Shown one piece after another: positions 25,331 to 33,662 of a stretch of 64,000 bases of DNA. The notes beneath the pieces were generated by a model. That model was not told where the DNA came from and did not search any database. It saw only the letters and a program-made list of their open reading frames with translations. The stretch comes from Planctomycetota bacterium (GTDB lineage: Bacteria; Planctomycetota; UBA1135; UBA2386): the NCBI GenBank assembly GCA_020638735.1, contig JACKHZ010000008.1, positions 1,116,001-1,180,000 on the forward strand. The letters run 5' to 3'. How positions within the stretch are numbered: the stretch's first letter is position 1; the number at the start of each line of letters is the position of its first letter. The position numbers and the translations under genes are program-made.

Positions 25331-26491
25331 ATGCGGCGCATGCCTGTTCACTCGATCTGTCCGGTGGCGCTGGCCCTCGCGGCCGTGGCCGTTCCGCTGC
25401 TCGCGCAGGACACGCCGCAGCTGCACGTCGTCGAACTGTCCGGCACGCCCTACGAACGCGGCGTGCAGCACGGCGCGGCGCTGAAGGACGAGATCGCGGC
25501 CATGCTCGCCGGATGGAAGGCCGACCTGAAGCAGGCGAGCGGCCTCGACGCCGAGACGGTCGTCACGCGCTTCCTCGGCGCGACGAAGTTCGACGAGGCG
25601 GCGCGGCGGCACACACCCGAGCTGCTCGACGAGGTGCGCGGAATCGCGGCCGGCGCCGGGCAGACCTACGAGACGATGCTCTGCTACCAGCTGGTCGACG
25701 AGCTGTGGGCGCAGGGCAGCGAGCTCGTCGACAAGTGCTCGACGATCGGCGTCGATCGCCGCGGCGACGCGCCGACGTTGGTTGCACAGAATCTCGACCT
25801 GCCGGAGTGGATGCAGGGCCACCCGACCGTGCTGCGCATCCACGACGCTTCGCGGCGCGGCGCGCACGGCGCGCTCGAGAGCCTGGTCGTCACCGTGCCG
25901 GGCCTGGTCGGCGCCAACGGCGTCAACAACCACCGCGTCGCGGTCGGCGTCAACACGATCCTGCACCTGCGGCCGCGGCCGGACGGCCTGCCGGTGGCGT
26001 TCGTCGTGCGCGGGCTGCTCGCGCGCACCAGCCACGCCGACGCGCTGGCGTTCGCCCAGCAGGTGCCGCACGCGTCGGGGCAGGCCTACACGATCGGCGG
26101 CCCCGACACCGCGCCGTGCTTCGAGGCCTCGGCCGGCGGCGTGGTGCCCTGGCAACCCGCCGATTGTGATGGCTGGCGCTGGCACACCAACCACCCGCTG
26201 CGCAGCCGCGACTGGTCGCCGGGATGGCATCACGCGGCGAAGGAGCACGGCTTCGACGTCGAGCAGGTGCCCGGCTGCAATCGCTACGACGCGCTCACTG
26301 CGGCGTTGGCCGGCACGCGTCCCGACGCGGCGCAGGTCGAACGCGCGCTTCAGGAGTGCACGGCGGCGCCGGTGTGCAACGCCATGACGATGACCTGCAC
26401 CGTGATGACCCTCGGCGAGAAGCCGGAGCTGCGGTTGACGGCGGGGCGACCCGACCAGCACCCGTTCCACAGCTTCACGTTCGACAAGTGA
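25331..26491 (+). CDS. Secreted C45-family (acyl-CoA:6-APA acyltransferase-like) hydrolase
   Basis: 386 residues with a signal peptide (ALALAAVAVPLLAQ) and an Ntn-hydrolase fold of family C45. ELSGTPYERGVQHGAALKDEI is the typical N-terminal motif (LxGxxYExGxxHG), and VDKCSTIGV contains the candidate nucleophile Cys. Later motifs TLVAQNLDLPEWM, VPGLVGANGVNNHRVAVGVN and WHTNHPL also fit. These enzymes self-process ahead of the Cys and cleave or transfer acyl groups on amide bonds; the substrate is unknown. It ends 7 nt before the convergent dinB gene. Confidence 0.88.
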   Translation: MRRMPVHSICPVALALAAVAVPLLAQDTPQLHVVELSGTPYERGVQHGAALKDEIAAMLAGWKADLKQASGLDAETVVTRFLGATKFDEAARRHTPELLDEVRGIAAGAGQTYETMLCYQLVDELWAQGSELVDKCSTIGVDRRGDAPTLVAQNLDLPEWMQGHPTVLRIHDASRRGAHGALESLVVTVPGLVGANGVNNHRVAVGVNTILHLRPRPDGLPVAFVVRGLLARTSHADALAFAQQVPHASGQAYTIGGPDTAPCFEASAGGVVPWQPADCDGWRWHTNHPLRSRDWSPGWHHAAKEHGFDVEQVPGCNRYDALTAALAGTRPDAAQVERALQECTAAPVCNAMTMTCTVMTLGEKPELRLTAGRPDQHPFHSFTFDK

Positions 26492-26498
26492 CGCGCCG

Positions 26499-27689
<1,191 letters not shown>

Positions 27690-27818
27690 CGGGGCATCCT
27701 AGCGACCGCCCCGCCCCGCCCGACGGCCCGGACGGGCCCGGAATCGCGCGGGAAACCCGTTCCTGGCACCTCCCCGGCTGGCGCCGACCGCCTCCCATGG
27801 CTACCCTTCCTCCCCCCT

Positions 27819-28271
27819 ATGTTCGAGGACTTCGCCGAGAAGACCGTTCTGGCCACCGAGAAGGCCAAGGAACTGGCGCTGCAGCTGCACGACGAGTCGG
27901 TCGCGACCGGCCACCTGATCTACGGACTGACCGTGGATCGCAGCGTCTGCCTGCACCACATCTTCCAGGACCTCAACGTCGACCCGGACATGTTCTCGGG
28001 CTACGTGAAGAGCCTGCCGCGCGAGCCGGAGGTGCCGAACGGACCGTGGAACCGCCACTGCATGACGGTGTTCGAGCGCGCCAAGGACGCCTCGGTGCAG
28101 CTCGGCAGCAAGAAGGTCGAGCCCGAGCACCTCGCACTCGCGGTGCTGTCGATCAAGGCCGGGTCGTGCTACGAGACGCTCAAGGAGTTCTCGATCGACC
28201 CGGAATACGTGCAGACGCTGATCCTGCAGGCGATGGGGTTCGATCCGGAGCAGGTTCCGGAGTGGTTCTGA
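27819..28271 (+). CDS. Orphan Clp N-terminal (Clp-R) domain protein
   Basis: 150 residues consisting only of a double Clp-N repeat, as at the N-terminus of ClpA/ClpC. Repeat 1 is FAEKTVLATEKAKELALQLHDESVATGHLIYGL. Repeat 2 is MTVFERAKDASVQLGSKKVEPEHLALAVL. No AAA module follows. Stand-alone Clp-N proteins can resemble ClpS-like adaptors or substrate-recognition modules, but direct evidence for this family is lacking. It is divergent from dinB. Confidence 0.85.
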   Translation: MFEDFAEKTVLATEKAKELALQLHDESVATGHLIYGLTVDRSVCLHHIFQDLNVDPDMFSGYVKSLPREPEVPNGPWNRHCMTVFERAKDASVQLGSKKVEPEHLALAVLSIKAGSCYETLKEFSIDPEYVQTLILQAMGFDPEQVPEWF

Positions 28272-28328
28272 GCGCGTTGGGCTGACGCGAGCTCGCGGCC
28301 ACGAGGTCCGAGCGAGTGATCCGCTCGT

Positions 28329-28661
28329 TCAGCTGTCGAACAGATCGTCGAACGACGATGCGTCGAGCACGCGCTCGGCGATCGCGTCGAGTTCGGACAG
28401 CGACGCGGTACGCAACCGCGACTCGGCGTCGTGCGCAGCACCGGCCCCGAACCGCCGGGCGACCTGCCGCAGCAACAGCTCGACCCGGCCTTCGACCGAG
28501 CCTTCCGCCTTGCCCTCGACCTTGCCCTCGGCCTTGCCTTCGTTGCGGATCTGCGCGCGCGTCGAAACGAACTTCTTCATGGTCTCACCGATCAGCCGCG
28601 CCTGCATCACCCGGTGCACGACCGGATGCGGCAGGTTCGAGGCCTCGAAGATGTAGAATCC
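28329..28661 (-). pseudogene. C-terminal remnant of an Rpn/PD-(D/E)XK gene
   Basis: About 110 codons matching the C-terminal third of the two complete Rpn genes nearby (YIFEASNLPHPVVHRVMQAR to VLDASSFDDLFDS-stop). The catalytic N-terminal half is absent. The homology begins abruptly 10 nt after the thioesterase stop. It retains an open frame with internal ATGs (28619 is one), so a short peptide could still be made. It carries five xEGx repeats (NEGKAEGKVEGKAEGSVEG) against three in the intact copies. Confidence 0.8.
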
Positions 28662-28671
28662 GCCAGCGCCC

Positions 28672-29160
28672 CTAGGACTTGCGATGCAACAACCGCAGCT
28701 CGCGCCGCTGCTTCGCCGCGGCCCAGCGGCGCTTCTCGTCGTCGGTCTGCGGCTCGACCGGCATCACCTCGCGCGGCTTGCGCGTCTCCGGGTCGAGCGA
28801 GACGAAGGTCAGGTAGGCCGACGCGACGTGGTTGCGGTTGCCGGTCGAGCGCTCCTCCTGCCAGACCTTGACGCCGACCTCCATCGAGGTGCGGCCGGTG
28901 TAGTTGACCGACGCCAGCAGCACGATGATGCCACCGACCGGCACCGGGTTGTGGAAGTCGATGTTGTCGACGCTCGCCGTCACCACCGGCGTGCGCGCGT
29001 GCCGACCCGCCGAGACCGCCGCGCAGACGTCGATCCAGTGCATGACGCGGCCGCCCATCGCGTTGCCGAGCGGGTTGGCGTCGTTGGGCATGACGATCTC
29101 GGTCATCTCGACCTTGGTGGCGGCGACCGTGCCGCGGGCGGGGCTGTCGGACTTGCTCAT
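28672..29160 (-). CDS. Hotdog-fold acyl-CoA thioesterase (YciA-like)
   Basis: 162-residue 4HBT/hotdog thioesterase. EIVMPNDANPLGNAMGGRVMHWID contains the conserved Asn-Asp-Gly residues of the acyl-CoA hydrolase active-site region. TASVDNIDFHNPVPVGGII, VNYTGRTSMEVGVKVW and a Lys/Arg-rich C-terminal tail (DDEKRRWAAAKQRRE) also match cytosolic acyl-CoA thioesterases. The start ATG at 29160 fits the domain boundary. A degraded second copy of its last 30 codons lies at 30243-30342, and an Rpn remnant follows its stop, so this gene was part of a local duplication. Confidence 0.9.
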   Translation of the reverse strand: MSKSDSPARGTVAATKVEMTEIVMPNDANPLGNAMGGRVMHWIDVCAAVSAGRHARTPVVTASVDNIDFHNPVPVGGIIVLLASVNYTGRTSMEVGVKVWQEERSTGNRNHVASAYLTFVSLDPETRKPREVMPVEPQTDDEKRRWAAAKQRRELRLLHRKS

Positions 29161-29195
29161 CGGCGGCCACTGTAGGCCGCGCCCCGACTGGGCCA

Positions 29196-30232
29196 AGCGA
29201 TCAGGCGCCGAACAGGTCGTCGAACGACGATGCGTCGAGCACGCGATCGGCAAGTGTTTCGAGTTCGGCCGGCGTCGCCGCCTGCAGCCGTGATTCGGCG
29301 TCGCCCGCGGCGTCGGCACCGAAGCGCCTGGCGATCTGCCGCAACAGCAGCTCGACGCGTCCTTCCACCTGGCCTTCCGCCTTGCCCTCGTTGCGGATCT
29401 GCGTGCGCGTCGAAACGAACTTCTTCATGGTCTCACCGGTCAGCTGCGCCTGCATCACCCGGTGCACGACCGGATGCGGCAGGTCCGAGGTCTCGAAGAT
29501 GTAGTCTACCACTGCATCGTAGAGGTCGCGCGCCGAGCCCGCGTCGGCCAGTTCCGCCGCGCGTTCCTGCACGTCGCGCCACTGGTCCAGCCACGCCGCG
29601 AACGCCGCCTCGTCCCGGGCTGCCGCCGGCAGGTACTGCAGCGTCGACAGCACGCACAGACCCAGCACCGACAGCGCCCGGCCGCGAAGGTGCTCCGGCG
29701 GGCTGCTGCTCAGGTCGTCGAGCACGAACTCGAACGACGGCACGTAGCGCAGCACCTCCTCGCTCAGGTTCGCGACGTCGAACAGCTCGCGCAGATTGGT
29801 CGGCCCCGGAAAAGGCCGCGGCCCCGCGTGCACGACGATCGGCAACACCACCGGCAGGAACTGCGCCTTCGGATGCAGACGGCGGTGCGTGCGCATGACC
29901 CCGACCACCTGCTCGAGCATCTGCAAGGAGTCGAAGCGCGAGCCCTTCGACTTGTGCTCCAGCACGACGTAGATCAGCACCTCTCGCCCCCGCCGTGAGC
30001 GGACCGAGAACAGCACGTCGCAGACGACGCGCCGTCCTCGGCGCCCGCGCTGCGTCGCCGACAGTCGGGTCAACGTGCGCCAATCGAGCGCCGCGGCGAC
30101 CTCGGCGGGCAGACCGCTGCGCAGCAGCGGCACCGCGTGGGCCGGGTCGCCGAACGCCAGCTGGAACAGGTGATCGTGAGGCTGGGCCACACGACAGGTG
30201 GCTCGGCCGCCGCACTTTCGGCGGGCATTTCC
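29196..30232 (-). repeat. Direct repeat unit B (Rpn gene plus leader)
   Basis: A roughly 1037-bp segment closely matching 30343-31379 in the same orientation. It includes the whole Rpn gene, 5 nt beyond its stop and about 42 nt upstream of its start, where the two copies remain nearly identical. Beyond these limits the sequences diverge at once. Confidence 0.85.
29201..30190 (-). CDS. Rpn-family PD-(D/E)XK recombination-promoting nuclease / putative transposase, copy B
   Basis: 329 residues from GTG 30190, a start chosen because the homology with copy A begins there; longer open frame upstream is non-homologous. N-terminal AQPHDHLFQLAFGDPAHAVP is typical of Rpn/YhgA-like proteins. The nuclease core has RRVVCDVLFSVRS and IYVVLEHKSKG (Asp and Glu-x-Lys). 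A helical middle and an EG-repeat (NEGKAEGQVEGRVELLL) precede the conserved end DASSFDDLFGA-stop. Rpn proteins cleave DNA and stimulate RecA-independent recombination in E. coli. It forms a tandem pair with copy A. Confidence 0.88.
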   Translation of the reverse strand: MAQPHDHLFQLAFGDPAHAVPLLRSGLPAEVAAALDWRTLTRLSATQRGRRGRRVVCDVLFSVRSRRGREVLIYVVLEHKSKGSRFDSLQMLEQVVGVMRTHRRLHPKAQFLPVVLPIVVHAGPRPFPGPTNLRELFDVANLSEEVLRYVPSFEFVLDDLSSSPPEHLRGRALSVLGLCVLSTLQYLPAAARDEAAFAAWLDQWRDVQERAAELADAGSARDLYDAVVDYIFETSDLPHPVVHRVMQAQLTGETMKKFVSTRTQIRNEGKAEGQVEGRVELLLRQIARRFGADAAGDAESRLQAATPAELETLADRVLDASSFDDLFGA

Positions 30233-30242
30233 CAAGAACCAG

Positions 30243-30342
30243 CCAGCGCCCTCGGGACTGGCGACGCAGCAAACGCAGCGCGCGCCGCTGCTTCGCCGCG
30301 GCCCTTGCGCCGCTCCTCGTCGTCGGCCGCGGTTCGACCGGC
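30243..30342 (-). pseudogene. Duplicated 3' fragment of the thioesterase gene
   Basis: About 100 nt between the two Rpn genes align with 28663-28770, the 3' end of the thioesterase gene. Translation in the corresponding frame gives LPVEPRPTTRSGARAAAKQR then RALRLLRRQS, against MPVEPQTDDEKRRWAAAKQR then RELRLLHRKS in the intact gene. The stop codon position is changed. It has no start and is a relic of a segmental duplication. Confidence 0.8.
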
Positions 30343-31379
30343 AGCGATCAGGCGTCGAACAGGTCGTCGAACGACGATGCGTCGAGCAATCGATCGCCGA
30401 GCAGGTCGAGTTGCGCGGCGTCGGCGTCGCGAAGCCGCGGCTCCGCGTCGCGCGCCGCATCGGCGCCGAAGCGGCGCGCGACCAGGCGCAGCAGCAACTC
30501 CACGCGCCCCTCGACAGAGCCCTCGGCCTTGCCCTCGTTGCGGATCTGCGTGCGCGTCGAAACGAACTTCTTCATGGTCTCACCGGTCAGCCGCGCCTGC
30601 ATCACCCGGTGCACGACCGGATGCGGCAGGTCCGAGGTCTCGAAGATGTAGTCTACCACCGCGTCGTAGAGGTCGCGCGCCGAGCCCGCGTCGGCGAGGT
30701 CCGCCGCCCGCTCCTGCACGTCGCGCCATGCGTCCAGCCACGCCGCGAGCGCCCCTTCGTCGCGCGCCGCCGCCGGCAGGTGCTGCAGCGTCGACAGCAC
30801 GCACAACCCCAGCACCGACAGCGCCCGGCCGCGAAGATGCTCCGGCGGACTGCTGCTGAGGTCGTCGAGCACGAACTCGAACGACGGCACGTAGCGGAGC
30901 ACCTCGGGACTCAGGCTCGCGACGTCGAACAACTCGCGCAGACTGGTCGGGCCCGGGAACGGCCGCGGCCCCGCGTGCACGACGATCGGCAGGACGACCG
31001 GCAGGAACTGCGCCTTCGGATGCAGACGGCGGTGCGTGCGCATCACCCCGACCACCTGCTCGAGCATCTGCAACGAGTCGAAGCGCGAGCCCTTCGACTT
31101 GTGCTCCAGCACGACGTAGATCAGCACCTCTCGCCCCCGCAGTGAGCGGACCGAGAACAGCACGTCGCAGACGACGCGCCGCCCCCGCCGCCCGCGCTGC
31201 GTCGCCGACAGTCGGGTCAGCGTGCGCCAATCGAGCGCCGCGGCGACCTCGGCGGGCAGACCGCTGCGCAGCAGCGGCACCGCGTGCACCGGGTCGCCGA
31301 ACGCCAGCTGGAACAGGTGATCGTGAGGCTGGGCCACACGACAGGTGGCTCGGCCGCCGCACTTTCGGCCCGCATTTCC
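30343..31379 (-). repeat. Direct repeat unit A (Rpn gene plus leader)
   Basis: Partner of the repeat at 29196-30232, about 1037 bp and offset by 1147 bp. Near-identical blocks include the leader CGAAAGTGCGGCGGCCGAGC and most of the coding region. Differences are mostly scattered substitutions. Confidence 0.85.
30348..31337 (-). CDS. Rpn-family PD-(D/E)XK recombination-promoting nuclease / putative transposase, copy A
   Basis: 329 residues, the same length as copy B, with GTG start 31337 (AQPHDHLFQLAFGDPVHAVP). The core keeps VCDVLFSVRSLRGREVLIYV and LEHKSKG. The repeat NEGKAEGSVEGRVELLL and C-terminus DASSFDDLFDA-stop match copy B and the remnant. Divergence from copy B is concentrated at the C-terminal 60 residues. 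The conserved catalytic residues suggest both copies are functional. No inverted terminal repeats or target-site duplications flank it, so it is not a classical IS. Confidence 0.88.
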   Translation of the reverse strand: MAQPHDHLFQLAFGDPVHAVPLLRSGLPAEVAAALDWRTLTRLSATQRGRRGRRVVCDVLFSVRSLRGREVLIYVVLEHKSKGSRFDSLQMLEQVVGVMRTHRRLHPKAQFLPVVLPIVVHAGPRPFPGPTSLRELFDVASLSPEVLRYVPSFEFVLDDLSSSPPEHLRGRALSVLGLCVLSTLQHLPAAARDEGALAAWLDAWRDVQERAADLADAGSARDLYDAVVDYIFETSDLPHPVVHRVMQARLTGETMKKFVSTRTQIRNEGKAEGSVEGRVELLLRLVARRFGADAARDAEPRLRDADAAQLDLLGDRLLDASSFDDLFDA

Positions 31380-31409
31380 ACAGTTCGCTGGCGACCGCCC
31401 GCGCCAGGC

Positions 31410-31817
31410 TCAGCGATCCCGCTGCCGCCAGTCCGCGTCCGCCGCCACCGGCCGCAGGTCCACCGCCGTCGCCTCGAACAGCTCCGCGACGCCGCGCTTC
31501 ATCGACAGCACGCCGAGGTCCTCGCCGTTCTCGTCGAACGGCGTGCGACGGGTGAAGCGCCCGTTCTCGGTCGCCTGGCCCACCCAGCGGCCGCGTGGGT
31601 CCTCGATGCGGTAGAAGCGCACGGGGCCAGCCGGGTCGCGGATCTCGAGGTGCACGATCTGGCCGCGGAGCTGCCCCGCCGAGAACACGTCCCAGCGCGC
31701 CAGCGTCACGACCTCCCGAGGCTGCAGATCCGGCGGGTCGGACGGCGGCGCACCGCAAGCGGCGGTCAACAGCAGCAGGGCGAGCGGGCCGTTCTGGCGG
31801 TTCGGTGCAGCGATCAC
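31410..31817 (-). CDS. Small predicted lipoprotein
   Basis: 135 residues starting GTG 31817. The N-terminal hydrophobic stretch GPLALLLLTAACGAPPS ends in a lipobox (LTAAC, Cys about 20). The mature part (LARWDVFSAGQLRGQIVHLE, then YRIEDPRGRWVGQATENGRF) is beta-rich and otherwise unrecognised. It is divergent from the tdh gene (69 nt between starts). Confidence 0.7.
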   Translation of the reverse strand: MIAAPNRQNGPLALLLLTAACGAPPSDPPDLQPREVVTLARWDVFSAGQLRGQIVHLEIRDPAGPVRFYRIEDPRGRWVGQATENGRFTRRTPFDENGEDLGVLSMKRGVAELFEATAVDLRPVAADADWRQRDR

Positions 31818-31886
31818 GATCTCCTCGGTGGCGAAGGCGGCGTTGTATCCGCACAATACTCGCCCGCCAACGGCGGCCCTCCACCC

Positions 31887-32960
31887 ATGACGTCGATGAA
31901 AGGCGTGCAGCTCTCCTCCCCCGGCACCTACCGCCTGCGCACGGACCTGACCGTGCCAGAACCGGGCCGCGGCGAAGTCCGCATCAAGGTCGCAGCCGCA
32001 GGCATCTGCGGCACCGACGTGCACATCTGCAGCGGCGACCCGTCGATGAACGGGCTGATCGCGCCGCCGGTGACGCTCGGTCACGAGTTCTGCGGCCACA
32101 TCGACAAGCTCGGCGACGGCGTCGACGAGAAGGACTACCCGCTCGGCACCTACTGCAGCGCCGAGATGCACGAGATCTGCGGCAAGTGCCCGGCGTGCCG
32201 CGCCAAGGCGTTCCACGCCTGCGCCACCGCCCGCATCCGCGGCATCAACCTCGACGGCGCGTTCGCCGAGTACGTGGTCGTCTCGGCGGGCAACGTCGTC
32301 AAGCTGCCGAAGGACCTGCCGATGCAGGTCGCGGCGATCCTCGACCCGCTCGGCAACGCCGTGCACACGACGATGAAGGTGCCGGTCGAGGGGCAGAAGG
32401 TCGCGATCATCGGCTTCGGCCCGATCGGCGCGATGTGCGGCGAGATCGCCGCGTTCGTCGGCGCGCAGCACGTGTTCGTCGTCGACGTCGCCGACAAGGC
32501 GCTGGCCCGCGCCCGCGCGTGGGTGATCCGCCGCGGCCTGACCGACCGCGTCACCGTCGTCGACGGCCGCGACAAGCCGGTGCAGACGATCGTCGACGCG
32601 ACCGAGGGCGGCGTCGACGTCGCGCTCGAGATCTCCGGTCACCCGGTCGGCATCAACAACGCGATCCAGATGTGCCGCCCCGCCGGCCACATCGTCAACC
32701 TCGGCCTGCCGAAGGGCGATTCGGTGTCGATCGAGGGCTTCTCGAAGAACTTCATCTTCAAGGGCCTGACGATGCACGCGGTGATCGGCCGCGAGATGTT
32801 CCGCACCTGGGACATCATGCTCGACCTGCTGAAGAAGGGCCTCGACATCACCCACCTGGTGACCGCCGAGATGCCGCTCGAGCAGTTCGGCACCGGCGTC
32901 GAGCGCTTCGGTCAGGGCCTCGAGCAGAAGGTCGTGCTCTACCCGCACCAGCTGGCCTGA
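31887..32960 (+). CDS. tdh: Zinc-dependent L-threonine 3-dehydrogenase-like medium-chain dehydrogenase
   Basis: 357-residue MDR alcohol dehydrogenase. The catalytic zinc region is AAAGICGTDVHICSGD with VTLGHEFCGH. The structural zinc loop has four Cys (EICGKCPACRAKAFHAC). The NAD Rossmann motif is GFGPIGAMCG. Sequence order around ILDPLGNAVHTTMKVPVEG and the C-terminal GREMFRTWDIMLDLLKKGLD is strikingly like E. coli Tdh. Tdh oxidises threonine to 2-amino-3-ketobutyrate, the substrate of Kbl, which is encoded 2 kb downstream. That pairing supports threonine over other polyols. Confidence 0.85.
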   Translation: MTSMKGVQLSSPGTYRLRTDLTVPEPGRGEVRIKVAAAGICGTDVHICSGDPSMNGLIAPPVTLGHEFCGHIDKLGDGVDEKDYPLGTYCSAEMHEICGKCPACRAKAFHACATARIRGINLDGAFAEYVVVSAGNVVKLPKDLPMQVAAILDPLGNAVHTTMKVPVEGQKVAIIGFGPIGAMCGEIAAFVGAQHVFVVDVADKALARARAWVIRRGLTDRVTVVDGRDKPVQTIVDATEGGVDVALEISGHPVGINNAIQMCRPAGHIVNLGLPKGDSVSIEGFSKNFIFKGLTMHAVIGREMFRTWDIMLDLLKKGLDITHLVTAEMPLEQFGTGVERFGQGLEQKVVLYPHQLA

Positions 32961-32984
32961 GTCGGCCGGCGCGGCGAGTCGCGA

Positions 32985-33557
32985 CTACGACTTGGCGCGG
33001 CCAAGGTACTCGCCGGTGCGCGTGTCGATGTTGATCTTGAGCCCCTGCTCGACGTTCTCCGGCACCTGCACGACGTAGCCGGTCGACAGCGTCGCCGGCT
33101 TGCTGCGCGAGGTCGCCGAGTTGCCCTTGACCGCCGGCATCGTCTCGACGATCTCCAGCGACACCTGGGCCGGCAGCTCGATCGCGATCGGCGCGCCGTT
33201 GTAGAACAGCGCGCGCATGTCCTCGATGCCCTCGATCAGGAACTGCTTCTCCCACTCGATGTCGGCGTGGGCGAACGCGAACTGCTCGAAGGTCTCGTTG
33301 TCCATGAAGTGGCTGACACCCGGCTCGTCGTAGAGGTATGCGATCGGCCGCTTCTCGATGTCGGCGGACGCGACCATCTCGCCCGAGCGCCACGACTTCT
33401 CGATGCGCTGCCCGGTCTTCAGGTTGCGCAGCTTCACGTGGAAGGTCGTCGTGCCGCCGCGCCCGCCGCCGGACGCCGCCTGGGTGTTCTCGACCACGTG
33501 CGGCGCCCCGTCGAGCTCGACGACGACGCCCTTCTTGAGTTCGTTGCTCGCGTACAT
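32985..33557 (-). CDS. EF-P paralogue of the EfpL/YeiP type with Arg33 at the loop tip
   Basis: 190 residues, three OB-like domains. The KOW-like N-domain is MYASNELKKGVVVELDGAPH. The tip loop SGGGRGGTTTFHV places Arg at residue 33. That aligns without gaps to Arg33 of E. coli YeiP/EfpL (SPTARGAAT), whereas EF-P has Lys34. The central ALFYNGAPIAIELP and C-terminal VKGNSATSRSKPATLSTGYV are close to YeiP. EF-P proteins rescue ribosomes stalled at polyproline; EfpL helps at a wider set of motifs. The Arg could also be a substrate of EarP-type rhamnosylation, but no earP is nearby. It is convergent with tdh. Confidence 0.88.
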   Translation of the reverse strand: MYASNELKKGVVVELDGAPHVVENTQAASGGGRGGTTTFHVKLRNLKTGQRIEKSWRSGEMVASADIEKRPIAYLYDEPGVSHFMDNETFEQFAFAHADIEWEKQFLIEGIEDMRALFYNGAPIAIELPAQVSLEIVETMPAVKGNSATSRSKPATLSTGYVVQVPENVEQGLKINIDTRTGEYLGRAKS

Positions 33558-33662
33558 GGCCGGGCAAGTTAGACAGCCGCCGCGAACGGGCCAGAGGCAA
33601 ACCGCCAAACCGGCCCGAAACGGTCCCTGCCGCCGCAACCACCCGCCTCCCGGATAGCCGGT

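Noticed and set aside
29201..30460. Longer N-terminus for Rpn copy B starting at 30460
   Set aside because: The extra 90 codons are antisense to copy A's 3' end and the thioesterase fragment; homology between the copies begins at the GTG 30190/31337.
28329..31379. Classical insertion sequence or composite transposon
   Set aside because: No terminal inverted repeats, target duplications or DDE transposase; the genes are PD-(D/E)XK Rpn family and the repeats are direct duplications.
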